Assembly (NCBI RefSeq): GCF_001747895.1
Contig: NZ_LNNB01000029.1
Coordinates: forward strand, 149,859 to 213,858
Direction: 5' to 3'
Source: Staphylococcus equorum
GTDB taxonomy: Bacteria; Bacillota; Bacilli; Staphylococcales; Staphylococcaceae
Length of the DNA stretch: 64,000 bases
Positions within the stretch are counted from its first letter, which is position 1; every line of letters begins with the position of its first letter. Shown here one piece after another: positions 51,044 through 60,847 of the stretch. The notes below the pieces were generated by a model. The model did not search any database and had not been told where the DNA came from. It was given only the letters and a program-made list of their open reading frames with translations. A program made the position numbers and the translations under genes.

Positions 51044-51415
51044 TTAGTTTTCGGTATTAACCATATGATTCGCTGTTAAACGTAATCTTTCATACAAATA
51101 ATCGCCGACACCTGCTTGGAAATCTGCATGCTGAATAGCACTATACATATTTTCAAGCCATGCGTCGCGTTCGTTATTTGTTATAATAAACTCCATATGA
51201 CGTCTTTTTAACATTGGATGACCATGTTCTTCTGAATAAAGGCTTGGTCCACCTAAAAATTGAGTCAAGAATTGTTTTTGTTTTCTACTTGTTTCTTGAA
51301 AATCTCCAGGAAACAAATGGTTAATCCTGTCATCTTTTTCCACTAAGAAATAGAAATGGTCAATCATCTTATATAATGCGTCATGTCCAATGATTTCGTA
51401 AGGTGTCTGTGTCAT
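51044..51415 (-). CDS. Truncated hemoglobin (group II, YjbI-like)
   Basis: Heme protein of about 123 residues with a 2-over-2 globin fold; it binds O2 and handles peroxide or NO species. The hallmark PYEIIGHDALYKMIDHFY start, the HLFPGDF turn, the FLGGPSLYSEEHGHPMLKRR block and the proximal histidine in RRHMEF are clear. The start is the ATG at 51415 (MTQTPYEIIG) with a weak GGTG; the longer frame does not fit. It lies 17 bases before yjbH, a conserved pairing in Firmicutes. Confidence 0.88.
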   Translation of the reverse strand: MTQTPYEIIGHDALYKMIDHFYFLVEKDDRINHLFPGDFQETSRKQKQFLTQFLGGPSLYSEEHGHPMLKRRHMEFIITNNERDAWLENMYSAIQHADFQAGVGDYLYERLRLTANHMVNTEN

Positions 51416-51502
51416 TTTATCACCATATTCTCTTAATATATAACTAATATAACACGAATATTTACATTTGGAAGTAATTCGACTTTTTAAACTTGTGCGC
51501 AA

Positions 51503-52087
51503 TTAGTTGTTGTTCAAATTTGATTTGCGATTGAAAAATCTTTGTACTTTATTTTCGGGTGTTTCGTGTTTAATATCGAATGTTTCAAGAATCATTTCAA
51601 ATTGAATTAAACCATCATCATAATCTTCAACTTCATATTCCAATTCATAATCTTGATAATTTAAATAGTCACTTCTATCTAAAACGAGTAAATTGCCTTG
51701 GATTTCTTTTTCTAAACGTGAAGTAGTCAAAGCACCAAGAATAACAAGCTGATTAATGTCAACATTCATTTTAGTTAATTGTTCGGTGATTTCTAATGGT
51801 AAATCATTCTCGACTAATTTTTTATTTAATTCGGGTATAACATCTGTTTCAAAATTATATTCCATTAAGCCAACTTCGGCAGGTATCTTTAAGGTCATTT
51901 CATAGTATTCATCTTTTACGCGTATTCTTAGTGCAGACTTATGTGAGCGTAAATCAAATTGCTCAGTATCTATATAATAGTTTGTTTGACTGAAGGGTTG
52001 CATATCTGGGAAATATTTATTATATATAGATTGGTACTGTGATTGAGATAATAATTGTTTGAATTCAATTTCATTGTTAGTTGCCAC
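51503..52087 (-). CDS. CYTH domain protein (YjbK-like)
   Basis: CYTH phosphatase-fold protein of 194 residues, acting on triphosphate compounds in a metal-dependent tunnel fold. The ExExK motif is NEIEFKQLL at the N-terminus; conserved charged strands follow (ALRIRVKDEYYEMTLKIP, LVLDRSDYLNYQDYELEYEV). GTG at 52087 with AAGGAG eight bases upstream is the start. It is first of the yjbK-yjbI-yjbH set, divergent from yjbL-relQ. The substrate is unknown; some CYTH proteins cleave tripolyphosphate or thiamine triphosphate. Confidence 0.85.
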   Translation of the reverse strand: MATNNEIEFKQLLSQSQYQSIYNKYFPDMQPFSQTNYYIDTEQFDLRSHKSALRIRVKDEYYEMTLKIPAEVGLMEYNFETDVIPELNKKLVENDLPLEITEQLTKMNVDINQLVILGALTTSRLEKEIQGNLLVLDRSDYLNYQDYELEYEVEDYDDGLIQFEMILETFDIKHETPENKVQRFFNRKSNLNNN

Positions 52088-52274
52088 GAGAAACACTCCT
52101 TTAATGCATATAATGATTTATTCTAAAACACTTACGACATAATTTAAATTGAACTGCATTTTAAATTTAAAATACTTTAGGTATTATGCTAAATTGTTGT
52201 CGTAACATTAGCCTTGTAACGTGTTATGTGCGATAGAATTATGTTAAAATGATGGAGAATAAGGAGGAACAAGC

Positions 52275-52622
52275 ATGCGTATTTATGTAAATGAAATTAA
52301 AGTAACAGAAGATAGTATCAATTGTTATACAGAAGCGTCTACAGAAGGTCTGGAAGAAGCAGGACAAATGCTTGTTGACAGTGATAATTATAGTTTTGCC
52401 TACATCTTGGATGATGGACAATCGTATTCATATTTAATTTTTGTTCAAGAAACTTGGTCTATGCTACATGAAAACAAAGGTAAGAAAATAATAATAAATG
52501 ATAAATTAGAATTACAGCAGTTCGAAAGGGAATTTAATTACATATTGGATAACATACAAGGTAATTTAAATTATGGTAAAGCGTTTGTTTCCGTTGTAGA
52601 AGATACTTTCGAATTAGAGTGA
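52275..52622 (+). CDS. UPF0738 family protein (YjbL-like)
   Basis: Cytoplasmic protein of 115 residues, conserved before relQ in staphylococci and bacilli. It begins [20 protein letters not shown] and has an acidic C-terminus. There is no known domain function. AAGGAGG precedes the ATG. It leads the forward run yjbL-relQ-nadK-rluA-mgtE-cpaA with gaps of 16 bases or fewer, consistent with one operon. Confidence 0.82.
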   Translation: MRIYVNEIKVTEDSINCYTEASTEGLEEAGQMLVDSDNYSFAYILDDGQSYSYLIFVQETWSMLHENKGKKIIINDKLELQQFEREFNYILDNIQGNLNYGKAFVSVVEDTFELE

Positions 52623-52638
52623 AGCGGAGTGAGGCATT

Positions 52639-53274
52639 ATGAATCAATGGGATCAATTTTTATCTCCATATAAACAAGCAGTGGACGAATTGAAAATTAA
52701 ATTAAAAGGCCTTAGAAAACAATATGAAGTAGAAGACAATGCTTCGCCAATTGAATTCGTAACTGGTCGTGTCAAACCAATGACTAGCATTATTGATAAA
52801 GCAAATAAGCGTCAAATTTCTTTTGATCGATTACATGAAGAAATGTATGATATCGCAGGGTTACGCTTAATGTGTCAATTTGTTGATGACATTGAAGTTG
52901 TAGTTAATTTATTAAGACAACGTGAAGATTTTAAAGTTGTGGAAGAACGAGATTACATTAGTAATACCAAACAAAGTGGTTACCGTTCATTCCATGTTAT
53001 TATTGAATATCCTATTGAAACACTAAAAGGAGAAAAGAAAATATTAGCAGAAATTCAAATCAGAACGCTAGCCATGAACTTTTGGGCCACTGTTGAACAT
53101 ACATTACGTTATAAATATGATGGAGATTACCCACCTGAGATTCAACATCGCCTTGAACGGGCAGCAGAAGCAGCGTTTTTACTTGATGAAGAAATGTCAG
53201 AAATCAAAGAAGAAATTCAAGAAGCACAAAAATATTATTCTAAAAAACGCTCTAAGAAACATAATAATGATTAG
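52639..53274 (+). CDS. relQ: Small alarmone synthetase RelQ
   Basis: Single-domain (p)ppGpp synthetase of 211 residues, with no hydrolase domain. The synthetase core is seen in [50 protein letters not shown] and [21 protein letters not shown] charged C-terminal helix (about 180-211) is typical of RelQ. In S. aureus relQ is induced by cell-wall stress. The next gene, nadK, starts 11 bases on. Confidence 0.93.
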   Translation: MNQWDQFLSPYKQAVDELKIKLKGLRKQYEVEDNASPIEFVTGRVKPMTSIIDKANKRQISFDRLHEEMYDIAGLRLMCQFVDDIEVVVNLLRQREDFKVVEERDYISNTKQSGYRSFHVIIEYPIETLKGEKKILAEIQIRTLAMNFWATVEHTLRYKYDGDYPPEIQHRLERAAEAAFLLDEEMSEIKEEIQEAQKYYSKKRSKKHNND

Positions 53275-53285
53275 GGGGTGTGATC

Positions 53286-54095
53286 ATGCGTTATACGATA
53301 CTATCTAAAGGTGATTCGAAATCGAATGCACTGAAACATAAAATGATTAACCATATGAAGGATTTTCAAATGGTTGAAGACCCAGATAATCCAGAGATAG
53401 TTATATCAGTGGGCGGTGACGGGACATTGTTACAAGCTTTCCATCAATATAGCCACATGCTATCTCGTTGTGCGTTTGTAGGGGTACATACTGGTCATTT
53501 AGGATTTTATGCGGACTGGTTACCACATGAAGTAGAAAAGTTAATTATTGAAATTAATAATTCAGAATTCCAAGTCATAGAATATCCTTTGTTAGAAATT
53601 ATTGTGCGTTATAACGATAATGGTTACGAAACAAGATATTTAGCTTTAAACGAAGCAACTATGAAAACAGAAAATGGTTCTACTTTAGTGGTCGATGTGA
53701 ACATACGAGGTAATCAATTTGAACGATTTAGAGGTGATGGTTTATGTGTATCTACACCATCAGGTTCAACGGCGTATAACAAAGCCTTAGGTGGCGCGTT
53801 AATTCATCCATCTCTAGAAGCAATGCAAATTGCAGAAATTGCATCAATTAATAATAGAGTGTTTAGAACAGTAGGCTCGCCTTTAGTATTGCCTAAACAC
53901 CATACCTGTTTGATAACACCTGTTAACCATGACACGATATTAACTACTATTGATCATGTAAGTATTAAACATAAAAACGTTAATGCTATACAATTTAGAG
54001 TAGCTAATGAAAAAGTAAGGTTTGCTAGATTTAGACCATTTCCTTTCTGGAAAAGAGTACATGATTCCTTTATCTCTAGTGGGGAAGATGAGTAA
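53286..54095 (+). CDS. nadK: NAD kinase
   Basis: Phosphorylates NAD+ to NADP+ with ATP. It has 269 residues, as in S. aureus. The GGDGT motif is at 43-47 with D45, then a glycine-rich [13 protein letters not shown] and the NEATMK block. The ATG at 53286 follows GGGGGTG at good spacing; the longer frame starts at a GTG two codons earlier, inside that region. The stop overlaps the next start by one base (TAATG). Confidence 0.93.
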   Translation: MRYTILSKGDSKSNALKHKMINHMKDFQMVEDPDNPEIVISVGGDGTLLQAFHQYSHMLSRCAFVGVHTGHLGFYADWLPHEVEKLIIEINNSEFQVIEYPLLEIIVRYNDNGYETRYLALNEATMKTENGSTLVVDVNIRGNQFERFRGDGLCVSTPSGSTAYNKALGGALIHPSLEAMQIAEIASINNRVFRTVGSPLVLPKHHTCLITPVNHDTILTTIDHVSIKHKNVNAIQFRVANEKVRFARFRPFPFWKRVHDSFISSGEDE

Positions 54096-54949
54096 TGAAA
54101 TTCACATATGATATTGAATGTCCAGAAATGGTAAGAACATTTTTACAAAAAAACCATTATTCTAAGCGGACTATAAGCGCCATTAAACATAATGGCGCTT
54201 TAGTTGTTAACGGACAGCCAGTTACAGTTAGAAAACAGTTAGAAATTGGCGATGTGCTTCAAGTTCATTTAGGGCATGAAACGCCAAGTTCGAATTTGCT
54301 GCCTTTTACGGATAGATTGAATATCTTATACGAAGACGAATATTTACTTGTTGTATCGAAACCTGCACTTCAAAATTGTGCACCGTCGAGAGATCATAAA
54401 CATTTGAGTTTAGTCGAGCAAGTATTAGGATATTTTAAACAATCATCCCTCTCAATTAACCCTCATATCGTAACTCGGATAGATCGGAATACATCTGGCA
54501 TCGTTATTTTTACCAAACATGGATTTATCCATCATTTAATGTCTCAGACACAGGTTGATAAACGATATTTATGTATATGCCATGGGAGTTTGAAAGATGA
54601 AGGCTTGATTGATGCACCTATTGCAAGAGATCCAGCTAGTATTATTCAACGGCAAGTTAACGTGAAGGGTAAAGAAGCGAGAACACGTTTTAAATGCCTA
54701 CAACGTTCTGAAGATTATAGTTTGAGTGAAGTACATTTATTAACTGGTAGGACACATCAAATACGTGTGCATTTTCAACATATAGGACATCCAATCGTGG
54801 GCGATGATTTATATGGAGAAAAGCATCCAATATATACACATCAATTATTACGCTGTGTACGCGTAACTTTTATTCATCCAATCACGTATAAAAAGATTGA
54901 GATTAATGATGAGTATAGCGCAATAGAATCTATATTTAATATGATATGA
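54095..54949 (+). CDS. RluA-family pseudouridine synthase
   Basis: Converts uridine to pseudouridine in rRNA (or tRNA). It has 284 residues. An N-terminal S4-like RNA-binding part (about 15-75, NHYSKRTISAIKHNGALVVNG) is followed by the catalytic HIVTRIDRNTSGIVIF, where RIDRNTSG replaces the common RLDRDTSG but keeps the catalytic Asp, and LLTGRTHQIRVHFQHIGHPI. The one-base overlap with nadK implies coupling. The exact target base is not predictable here. Confidence 0.88.
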   Translation: MKFTYDIECPEMVRTFLQKNHYSKRTISAIKHNGALVVNGQPVTVRKQLEIGDVLQVHLGHETPSSNLLPFTDRLNILYEDEYLLVVSKPALQNCAPSRDHKHLSLVEQVLGYFKQSSLSINPHIVTRIDRNTSGIVIFTKHGFIHHLMSQTQVDKRYLCICHGSLKDEGLIDAPIARDPASIIQRQVNVKGKEARTRFKCLQRSEDYSLSEVHLLTGRTHQIRVHFQHIGHPIVGDDLYGEKHPIYTHQLLRCVRVTFIHPITYKKIEINDEYSAIESIFNMI

Positions 54950-54976
54950 TTTTTAACATTCATGGAGGTGGGGCCA

Positions 54977-56362
54977 TTGGCTAATGAAAAGGATTCAATC
55001 ACTTTAGAGGACGAACAAGTATATGATCAAGCGTTGTTAGATAATTTGTTGCTTGAAAACCATATCGATGAATTTAGAAATGAATTTTTAGCGATGCATA
55101 CATATGAACAAAGTGAATACTTTGAAGACAGCAATGAAGAAATTCGACAAAGAATATTTGAAGTATTATCACCAGAAGAAGTAGCTGATTTCTTTGAGCA
55201 ATTAGAAATTGACGAAGATGAATATGAATCACTTTTTGACACTATGGATGCCGAATATGCGAGTAAAGTGCTAGAAGACATGTCTTATGATAATGCTGTA
55301 GATATAATGAATCAGTTATCTAAGCAAAAAATTGTTAGCTTACTCACATTAATGAAACGTGAAGATGCTAAAGAAATCAAAGCATTACTACACTACGAAG
55401 AAGATACTGCTGGTGGTATCATGACGACAGAGTATATTTCTTTAAAAGCGACAATGCCAGTTAAAGAAGCAATGATGCATGTAAAAGAACAAGCACCAGA
55501 TGCCGAAACAATTTATGTTATTTTCACAGTGAATGATAATAAACAACTCGCAGGCGTACTTTCGTTAAGAGATTTAATTGTGGCTGAAAATGATGCATAT
55601 ATTGAAGATATTATGAGTGAACGTGTAATCAGTGCAAATGCGGCAGATGATCAAGAAGATGTTGCTCAAAAAATGCGAGATTATGATTTTATTGCGATGC
55701 CTGTAGTAGATTATCAAGATCATTTACTTGGTATTATAACTATCGATGATATTTTAGATGTTATGGATGAAGAAGCTAGCGAGGACTACTCACGCTTAGC
55801 CGGTGTGTCAGATGTTGATGCGACGAATGATTCCATTATAAAAACAGCTAGAAAACGCTTGCCTTGGTTAATCATATTAACATTTCTAGGTATGATTACT
55901 GCCACAATTTTAGGCTCATTCGAAGATACTTTATCGCAAGTGGCATTATTAGCTGCCTTTATTCCAATTATAAGTGGGATGTCAGGTAATTCTGGTACAC
56001 AATCGCTTGCCGTTTCTGTGCGTAATATTTCAACTGGTGAAATTTACGAGCAAAGTAAATTCAAAGTAGCACTGAGAGAAACTGGAAGTGGTTTTTTAAG
56101 TGGTTTAATTTGCTCAATATTGCTATTTTTAATTATACTGATACTTTATGGTCAACCCATATTAGCAGTGATTGTAGGCGCTAGTTTGACGATAGCAATG
56201 ACAGTCGGTACATTAGTAGGCTCAATGATTCCGTTAGTTATGGATAAATTGAAAATCGACCCCGCAGTGGCGAGTGGCCCTTTTATTACAACAATTAATG
56301 ATATCGTAAGTATGTTAATTTATTTTGGTTTAGCAACGTCATTTATGTCTTATTTAACGTAG
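54977..56362 (+). CDS. mgtE: Magnesium transporter MgtE
   Basis: Mg2+ channel of 461 residues. An N-terminal helical MgtE_N domain (about 25-130), two CBS domains (about 135-260) and five membrane helices follow in the usual order; PIISGMSGNSGTQSLAVSVR is the pore hallmark. GGAGGTGGGG at 54964-54973 points to the TTG at 54977 as start; an ATG at 54962 is possible but would sit on that site. No Mg riboswitch is visible, fitting its place inside an operon. Confidence 0.92.
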   Translation: MANEKDSITLEDEQVYDQALLDNLLLENHIDEFRNEFLAMHTYEQSEYFEDSNEEIRQRIFEVLSPEEVADFFEQLEIDEDEYESLFDTMDAEYASKVLEDMSYDNAVDIMNQLSKQKIVSLLTLMKREDAKEIKALLHYEEDTAGGIMTTEYISLKATMPVKEAMMHVKEQAPDAETIYVIFTVNDNKQLAGVLSLRDLIVAENDAYIEDIMSERVISANAADDQEDVAQKMRDYDFIAMPVVDYQDHLLGIITIDDILDVMDEEASEDYSRLAGVSDVDATNDSIIKTARKRLPWLIILTFLGMITATILGSFEDTLSQVALLAAFIPIISGMSGNSGTQSLAVSVRNISTGEIYEQSKFKVALRETGSGFLSGLICSILLFLIILILYGQPILAVIVGASLTIAMTVGTLVGSMIPLVMDKLKIDPAVASGPFITTINDIVSMLIYFGLATSFMSYLT

Positions 56363-56371
56363 GAGGGTTAT

Positions 56372-58216
56372 ATGGAATTTCTATCGCTTGTTGTCGTTGT
56401 ATTAGCGGCATTTTTAACACCAATTTTAGTCAATAGACTACGTGTTAGTTTTTTACCTGTTGTAGTTGCTGAAATATTAATGGGTATCGTTATTGGTCAC
56501 TCATTTTTAAATTTAGTAGAGCGCGATGCGATGCTTAATATTTTATCCACTTTAGGATTTATCTTTTTAATGTTTTTAAGTGGTTTAGAAATAGATTTTA
56601 AAGCATTTAAAAAAGATAAAAGTTCGACTACACAAGAAGAAAAATCTAAAAAACAAGAACCTGGGCATTTACAATTAGCAGTTATTGTATTTATGGCTAT
56701 TATGATTATTTCAATTGTATTTGCTTATATGTTTAAATGGTTCGGATTAATAGATGATGTTTTACTTATGGTAATTATTATTTCCACAATTTCTTTAGGT
56801 GTAGTAGTACCAACTTTAAAAGAAATGAATATTATGCGCACTACAATAGGACAATTTATCCTACTTGTTGCTGTACTAGCAGATTTAGTGACAATGATAC
56901 TACTTACAGGTTATGGTGCGATGCATGCTTCTGGCAGCACATCACTTTGGTTAATTGGTAGTTTAGTGGTATTTACACTTATCTTTTATTTCTTAGGAGG
57001 TATCTTCAAGAAAGCGCAATTCCTGCAAATGTTGATGGATGGTACGACACAAATTGGAATACGTGCAGTCTTTGCATTGATCATTTTGTTAGTAGCATTA
57101 GCAGAAGGCGTAGGTGCTGAAAATATACTTGGGGCATTCTTAGCAGGTGTCGTTGTATCATTATTAGGTCCAGATGAAGATATGGTAGAGAAGTTAGATT
57201 CATTTGGTTATGGTTTCTTTATTCCTATATTCTTTATAATGGTAGGGGTAGATTTAAACATTCCAGAGTTAATTAAAGAACCATCGTTATTATTAATTAT
57301 ACCCTTTTTAATATTAGCATTTTTAATTTCGAAATTAGTTCCTGTGTTTTACATACGTAGATGGTTTGATATGAAAACAACGATTTCTTCGGCCTTTCTA
57401 CTAACTTCAACACTATCTTTAGTAATCGCATCGGCGAAAATCGCTGAACAATTAGGTACTATTTCTAGTGAAATATCAGGTATTTTAATACTAAGTTCAG
57501 TTATTACATGTGTATTTGTACCTATTGTCTTTAAAAAGATGTTCCCAATGCCAGATGAAGCAACAAGACAAATTGAAGTTAGCTTAATCGGTAAAAACCA
57601 ATTAACAATACCTATTGCTCAAAATTTAACTTCACAGCTTTATCAAGTTTCACTTTATTATAGAAATGATTTAAGTGATAAACGCAAGTTATCTGACGCC
57701 ATTTCTATGATTGAAATTGCTGATTATGAAGAAGAGTTGTTGGAACGTTTAGGCTTATTTGAAAGAAACATTGTAGTCTGTTCAACTAATGACGATGACA
57801 TTAACCGAAAAGTTGCTTTGATGGCTAAAGCACATGGCGTTAAACGTGTAATTTGTAGGTTAGAATCAAGCTCTAGTGATGTTGAACTACAAAAAGAAGG
57901 CATAGAAGTATTCAGTAGTTATTTGAGTAACAAGATATTACTGAAAGGTTTAATTGAAACACCAAACATGCTTAATCTTTTAAGTAATGTTGAAACTTCA
58001 TTATATGAAATCGCAATGTTAAACCATCAATATGACCAAATTCAATTACGTAATTTCCCATTCGATGGCGATATTATCTTTGTACGTATCATTAGAAATA
58101 ATGAGTCTATCGTGCCTCATGGTGATACGCAATTACGCTATAGAGATAGAGTGATTGTAACAGGCTCTAAAGAATATGTAGATGAATTGAAACGTGAATT
58201 AGAATTTTATTATTAG
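56372..58216 (+). CDS. cpaA: Cation:proton antiporter CpaA (CPA2 family, c-di-AMP receptor)
   Basis: Monovalent cation/H+ antiporter of 614 residues. About 12 membrane segments (1-395) include FIFLMFLSGLEIDF and ENILGAFLAGVVVSLLGP, followed by a cytoplasmic RCK_N-like part (about 405-520) and an RCK_C domain at the end (about 530-614, DIIFVRIIRNNESIVPHG, RDRVIVTGSKEYVDEL). In S. aureus the RCK_C domain binds c-di-AMP. It lies 9 bases behind mgtE, so Mg2+ and K+/Na+ handling are probably transcribed together. Confidence 0.92.
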   Translation: MEFLSLVVVVLAAFLTPILVNRLRVSFLPVVVAEILMGIVIGHSFLNLVERDAMLNILSTLGFIFLMFLSGLEIDFKAFKKDKSSTTQEEKSKKQEPGHLQLAVIVFMAIMIISIVFAYMFKWFGLIDDVLLMVIIISTISLGVVVPTLKEMNIMRTTIGQFILLVAVLADLVTMILLTGYGAMHASGSTSLWLIGSLVVFTLIFYFLGGIFKKAQFLQMLMDGTTQIGIRAVFALIILLVALAEGVGAENILGAFLAGVVVSLLGPDEDMVEKLDSFGYGFFIPIFFIMVGVDLNIPELIKEPSLLLIIPFLILAFLISKLVPVFYIRRWFDMKTTISSAFLLTSTLSLVIASAKIAEQLGTISSEISGILILSSVITCVFVPIVFKKMFPMPDEATRQIEVSLIGKNQLTIPIAQNLTSQLYQVSLYYRNDLSDKRKLSDAISMIEIADYEEELLERLGLFERNIVVCSTNDDDINRKVALMAKAHGVKRVICRLESSSSDVELQKEGIEVFSSYLSNKILLKGLIETPNMLNLLSNVETSLYEIAMLNHQYDQIQLRNFPFDGDIIFVRIIRNNESIVPHGDTQLRYRDRVIVTGSKEYVDELKRELEFYY

Positions 58217-58480
58217 TAACGAGTATAGCGTTAAGTTAAAAAAGTAATTTTTATGTACCTCTGACGCCTTACTTTTATAATTAGGTTTAAAATAACTTTC
58301 ATTTGATAGAAAGCGTAGATATTAATTAAATAGGTTATATATAGTAAAAAAACTGTTTAAACAATCAAACCAATGTTAAAATAAGGGATATTGGAATTGG
58401 AATCGAGTCAATGAGTCAAAGCTTTCTGATGATTTCTCGAACCGGTTTAAAATGAAAACTTTAATAAAGGAGTTATTCTC

Positions 58481-59251
58481 ATGTTTAATTTAGAAAATAA
58501 GACGTTTGTCATTATGGGTATTGCTAATAAACGTAGTATCGGATTTGGTGTAGCTAAAGTATTAGATGAATTAGGTGCAAAATTAGTATTTACATATCGT
58601 AAAGATCGAAGTAAAAAAGAGTTAGAAAAATTAGTAGAACAATTGAATCAAGAAACACATCATATGTATCAAATTGATGTTCAAAAAGATGAAGATGTTG
58701 TCGACGGTTTTGCTAAAATTGGCGAAGAAGTTGGAAACATTAATGGTGTTTATCACTCAATCGCTTTTGCAAATATGGAAGATTTACGTGGTCGTTTCAT
58801 AGATACTTCTCGCGATGGATTTTTATTAGCGCAAGACATAAGTTCATACTCATTAACAATCGTGTCACGTGAAGCTAAAAAATTGATGCCTGAAGGTGGT
58901 AGTATCGTAGCTACAACATACTTAGGTGGCGAATTTGCTGTTCAAAATTATAATGTTATGGGTGTTGCTAAAGCAAGTTTAGAAGCAAATGTCCGTTATT
59001 TAGCATTAGATTTAGGTGAAGACAATATTCGTGTAAATGCAATCTCAGCAGGTCCAATACGTACTTTAAGTGCAAAAGGCGTAGGCGGATTCAATACGAT
59101 TTTAAATGAGATAAAAGAACGTGCCCCATTAAAACGTAATGTTGATCAAGAAGAAGTAGGTAAAACTGCAGCATACTTATTAAGTGATTTCTCTAGTGGA
59201 GTAACTGGTGAAAACATTCATGTTGACAGTGGTTATCATATCGTTAAATAA
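58481..59251 (+). CDS. fabI: Enoyl-ACP reductase FabI
   Basis: NAD(P)H-dependent reductase for the last step of each fatty-acid elongation cycle. It has 256 residues. The catalytic Y157 and K164 are in YNVMGVAK, Y147 is present, and the cofactor motif is GIANKRSIGFG. A95 and F204, positions where triclosan-resistance changes are known in S. aureus, carry the susceptible residues. AAAGGAG precedes the ATG. It is flanked by a strong terminator. I see no clear FapR box in the 264 bp upstream. Confidence 0.96.
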   Translation: MFNLENKTFVIMGIANKRSIGFGVAKVLDELGAKLVFTYRKDRSKKELEKLVEQLNQETHHMYQIDVQKDEDVVDGFAKIGEEVGNINGVYHSIAFANMEDLRGRFIDTSRDGFLLAQDISSYSLTIVSREAKKLMPEGGSIVATTYLGGEFAVQNYNVMGVAKASLEANVRYLALDLGEDNIRVNAISAGPIRTLSAKGVGGFNTILNEIKERAPLKRNVDQEEVGKTAAYLLSDFSSGVTGENIHVDSGYHIVK

Positions 59252-59256
59252 TAATC

Positions 59257-59315
59257 AAAACACCTCTAATGCGCAATGTGTAGTAATTAACATTGCATGT
59301 TAGAGGTGTTTTTTA
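59257..59315 (+). terminator. Terminator after fabI
   Basis: AAAACACCTCTAA pairs with TTAGAGGTGTTTT, with an inner GCAATGT/ACATTGC stem, followed by T. Confidence 0.9.
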
Positions 59316-59348
59316 AAACTATAAAAAGTGGCACTATGATGACAAACT

Positions 59349-59397
59349 AAAAAGCTGAAAAATCCTTACTAATGTAAAGGATCTTTCAGCTTTTTTA
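59349..59397 (-). terminator. Terminator of the AI-2E family gene
   Basis: AAAAAGCTGAAA.ATCCTT pairs with AAGGATCTTTCAGCTTTTTT; it has T runs on both strands and ends the convergent minus-strand gene. Confidence 0.85.
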
Positions 59398-59423
59398 GTT
59401 AAATAACAATTTTTATAAACGAG

Positions 59424-60509
59424 CTAATCTTTGACGTCACTATTAGCTGCTTCAATAAGCTGTTGTCTATACCGGAATACATTACGGACAATAGATTTAA
59501 TAACAGCATATAATGGCACAGCAACAAGAATGAGTACAAAACCACCAAGGTTACCTGCTGCTAAAATCACAACAATGACTGTTAATGGATGTATGCTTAA
59601 AGATTTACCCATAACGTTTGGCGTAATGACATTTCCTTCTAGCTGTTGTGCAATCAGTGTAATGATACAGACCCAAATAAATACCGTTGGACTTTGTATA
59701 ATGCCAATGATTCCAGCAGGTACAAATGCCATCCAAGGGCCTAAGAATGGAATCATATTGGCCAGACAGGCAAACATAACAAGTAATAAAGTATAGTTAA
59801 GTCCTAGAATAGAATAACCAATATATAAAATGACACCTAAAATAATACTTACAGTTACTTGACCTTGAATATAAGATTTAACTGTTTCGTTTAAGTCTTT
59901 TAATAATTCAACTACGAACACTTTTCTATCCCCTTTAAATAATCTTGCAATAAAAGGAATAAATCTTTCGTGGTCTTTTAGCATATAAATTAGGAAGAAT
60001 GGCACCATGATGAGTAGAAACATAGTAGAAATAAATGATGTCACGAATCCTAATGAATTAGATAATAAGCTAGTAGCGCCATCGCTCATTGATTTAATCA
60101 TATTATTAATTCTGTCTGTTACATCTGCTGGTAATCTTTCCATTTGATCTAAAGCAAAATTAACAATGTGTTGAACTTCATTTTGTAGCGCTGGGATTTG
60201 TTTAATTAATCTTGAAATTTGTTCTATTATCAGCGGTGCAATATAACCTACAAAGCTGCTTATAATAATAACTAACGCAATCAAGATAATTGTTATACTA
60301 CCCCAACGTGGGACTTTGTTTTTTTCAAGTATTTTTTGAAAAGGTAAACAGATATAGAATAAGAAGCCACTAAGTAACAGTGGTAACAACACTGATTGAA
60401 TAATAACAATAAATGGTGTGAAGACACTATGGACTTCCATTACTAATTTGATTAGTAAAAACAGGATAAGTAAGGCAACACCTGTTCTAAACCAAACCTT
60501 ATTAAGCAT
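59424..60509 (-). CDS. AI-2E family transporter (YtvI/YubA-like)
   Basis: Membrane protein of 361 residues with about eight hydrophobic helices. The AI-2E hallmark is seen in SFVGYIAPLIIEQISRLIKQ, then a coiled segment (100-140) and the C-terminal MIPFLGPWMAFVPAGIIG and HPLTVIVVILAAGNLGGF. Despite the family name, members include Na+/H+ antiporters and exporters; AI-2 transport is not implied. AGGAGG precedes the ATG. Confidence 0.85.
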   Translation of the reverse strand: MLNKVWFRTGVALLILFLLIKLVMEVHSVFTPFIVIIQSVLLPLLLSGFLFYICLPFQKILEKNKVPRWGSITIILIALVIIISSFVGYIAPLIIEQISRLIKQIPALQNEVQHIVNFALDQMERLPADVTDRINNMIKSMSDGATSLLSNSLGFVTSFISTMFLLIMVPFFLIYMLKDHERFIPFIARLFKGDRKVFVVELLKDLNETVKSYIQGQVTVSIILGVILYIGYSILGLNYTLLLVMFACLANMIPFLGPWMAFVPAGIIGIIQSPTVFIWVCIITLIAQQLEGNVITPNVMGKSLSIHPLTVIVVILAAGNLGGFVLILVAVPLYAVIKSIVRNVFRYRQQLIEAANSDVKD

Positions 60510-60721
60510 AGGACTTTTCCTCCTAAAAAATCGTATTTGAAGTACTATTCAGTATATCTCAAATAGCTACAGAACAAAAGATAAAAATTGATGTCAATTC
60601 GATGAATAATGAAATCGATTCAAATAACTTTATAGAATATTAACTAAAGTCACATAATGCATTAAATAGTGTAAAATTATTTCATTGGAGAATTTAAGTC
60701 ATTAAAAATTTTTATTATTAA

Positions 60722-60821
60722 TTCACAATTAAAAATATATAAATTGTGAAAAAGATAACTTATGAAATGCGTTGCGCGGAACCTTTTATATGTGTATAAT
60801 GATAAAAAATATCATTATACA
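60722..60821 (+). promoter_or_regulatory. alsT control region with two palindromes
   Basis: The promoter is TTGCGC (60772), 17 bases, TATAAT (60795). A perfect 12-bp inverted repeat, TGTATAATGATA-AAAAA-TATCATTATACA (60793-60821), covers the -10 and the start of transcription. Further upstream TTCACAATT and AATTGTGAA (60722-60750) form a second 9-bp palindrome. The arrangement suggests repressor control by one or two factors. Confidence 0.65.
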
Positions 60822-60847
60822 TAATGGTACAACAAGGGGGATACGTT

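Noticed and set aside
60722..60750. Rex operator upstream of alsT
   Set aside because: The half-sites are in reverse order (TTCACAA then TTGTGAA) compared with a Rex box (TTGTGAA then TTCACAA).
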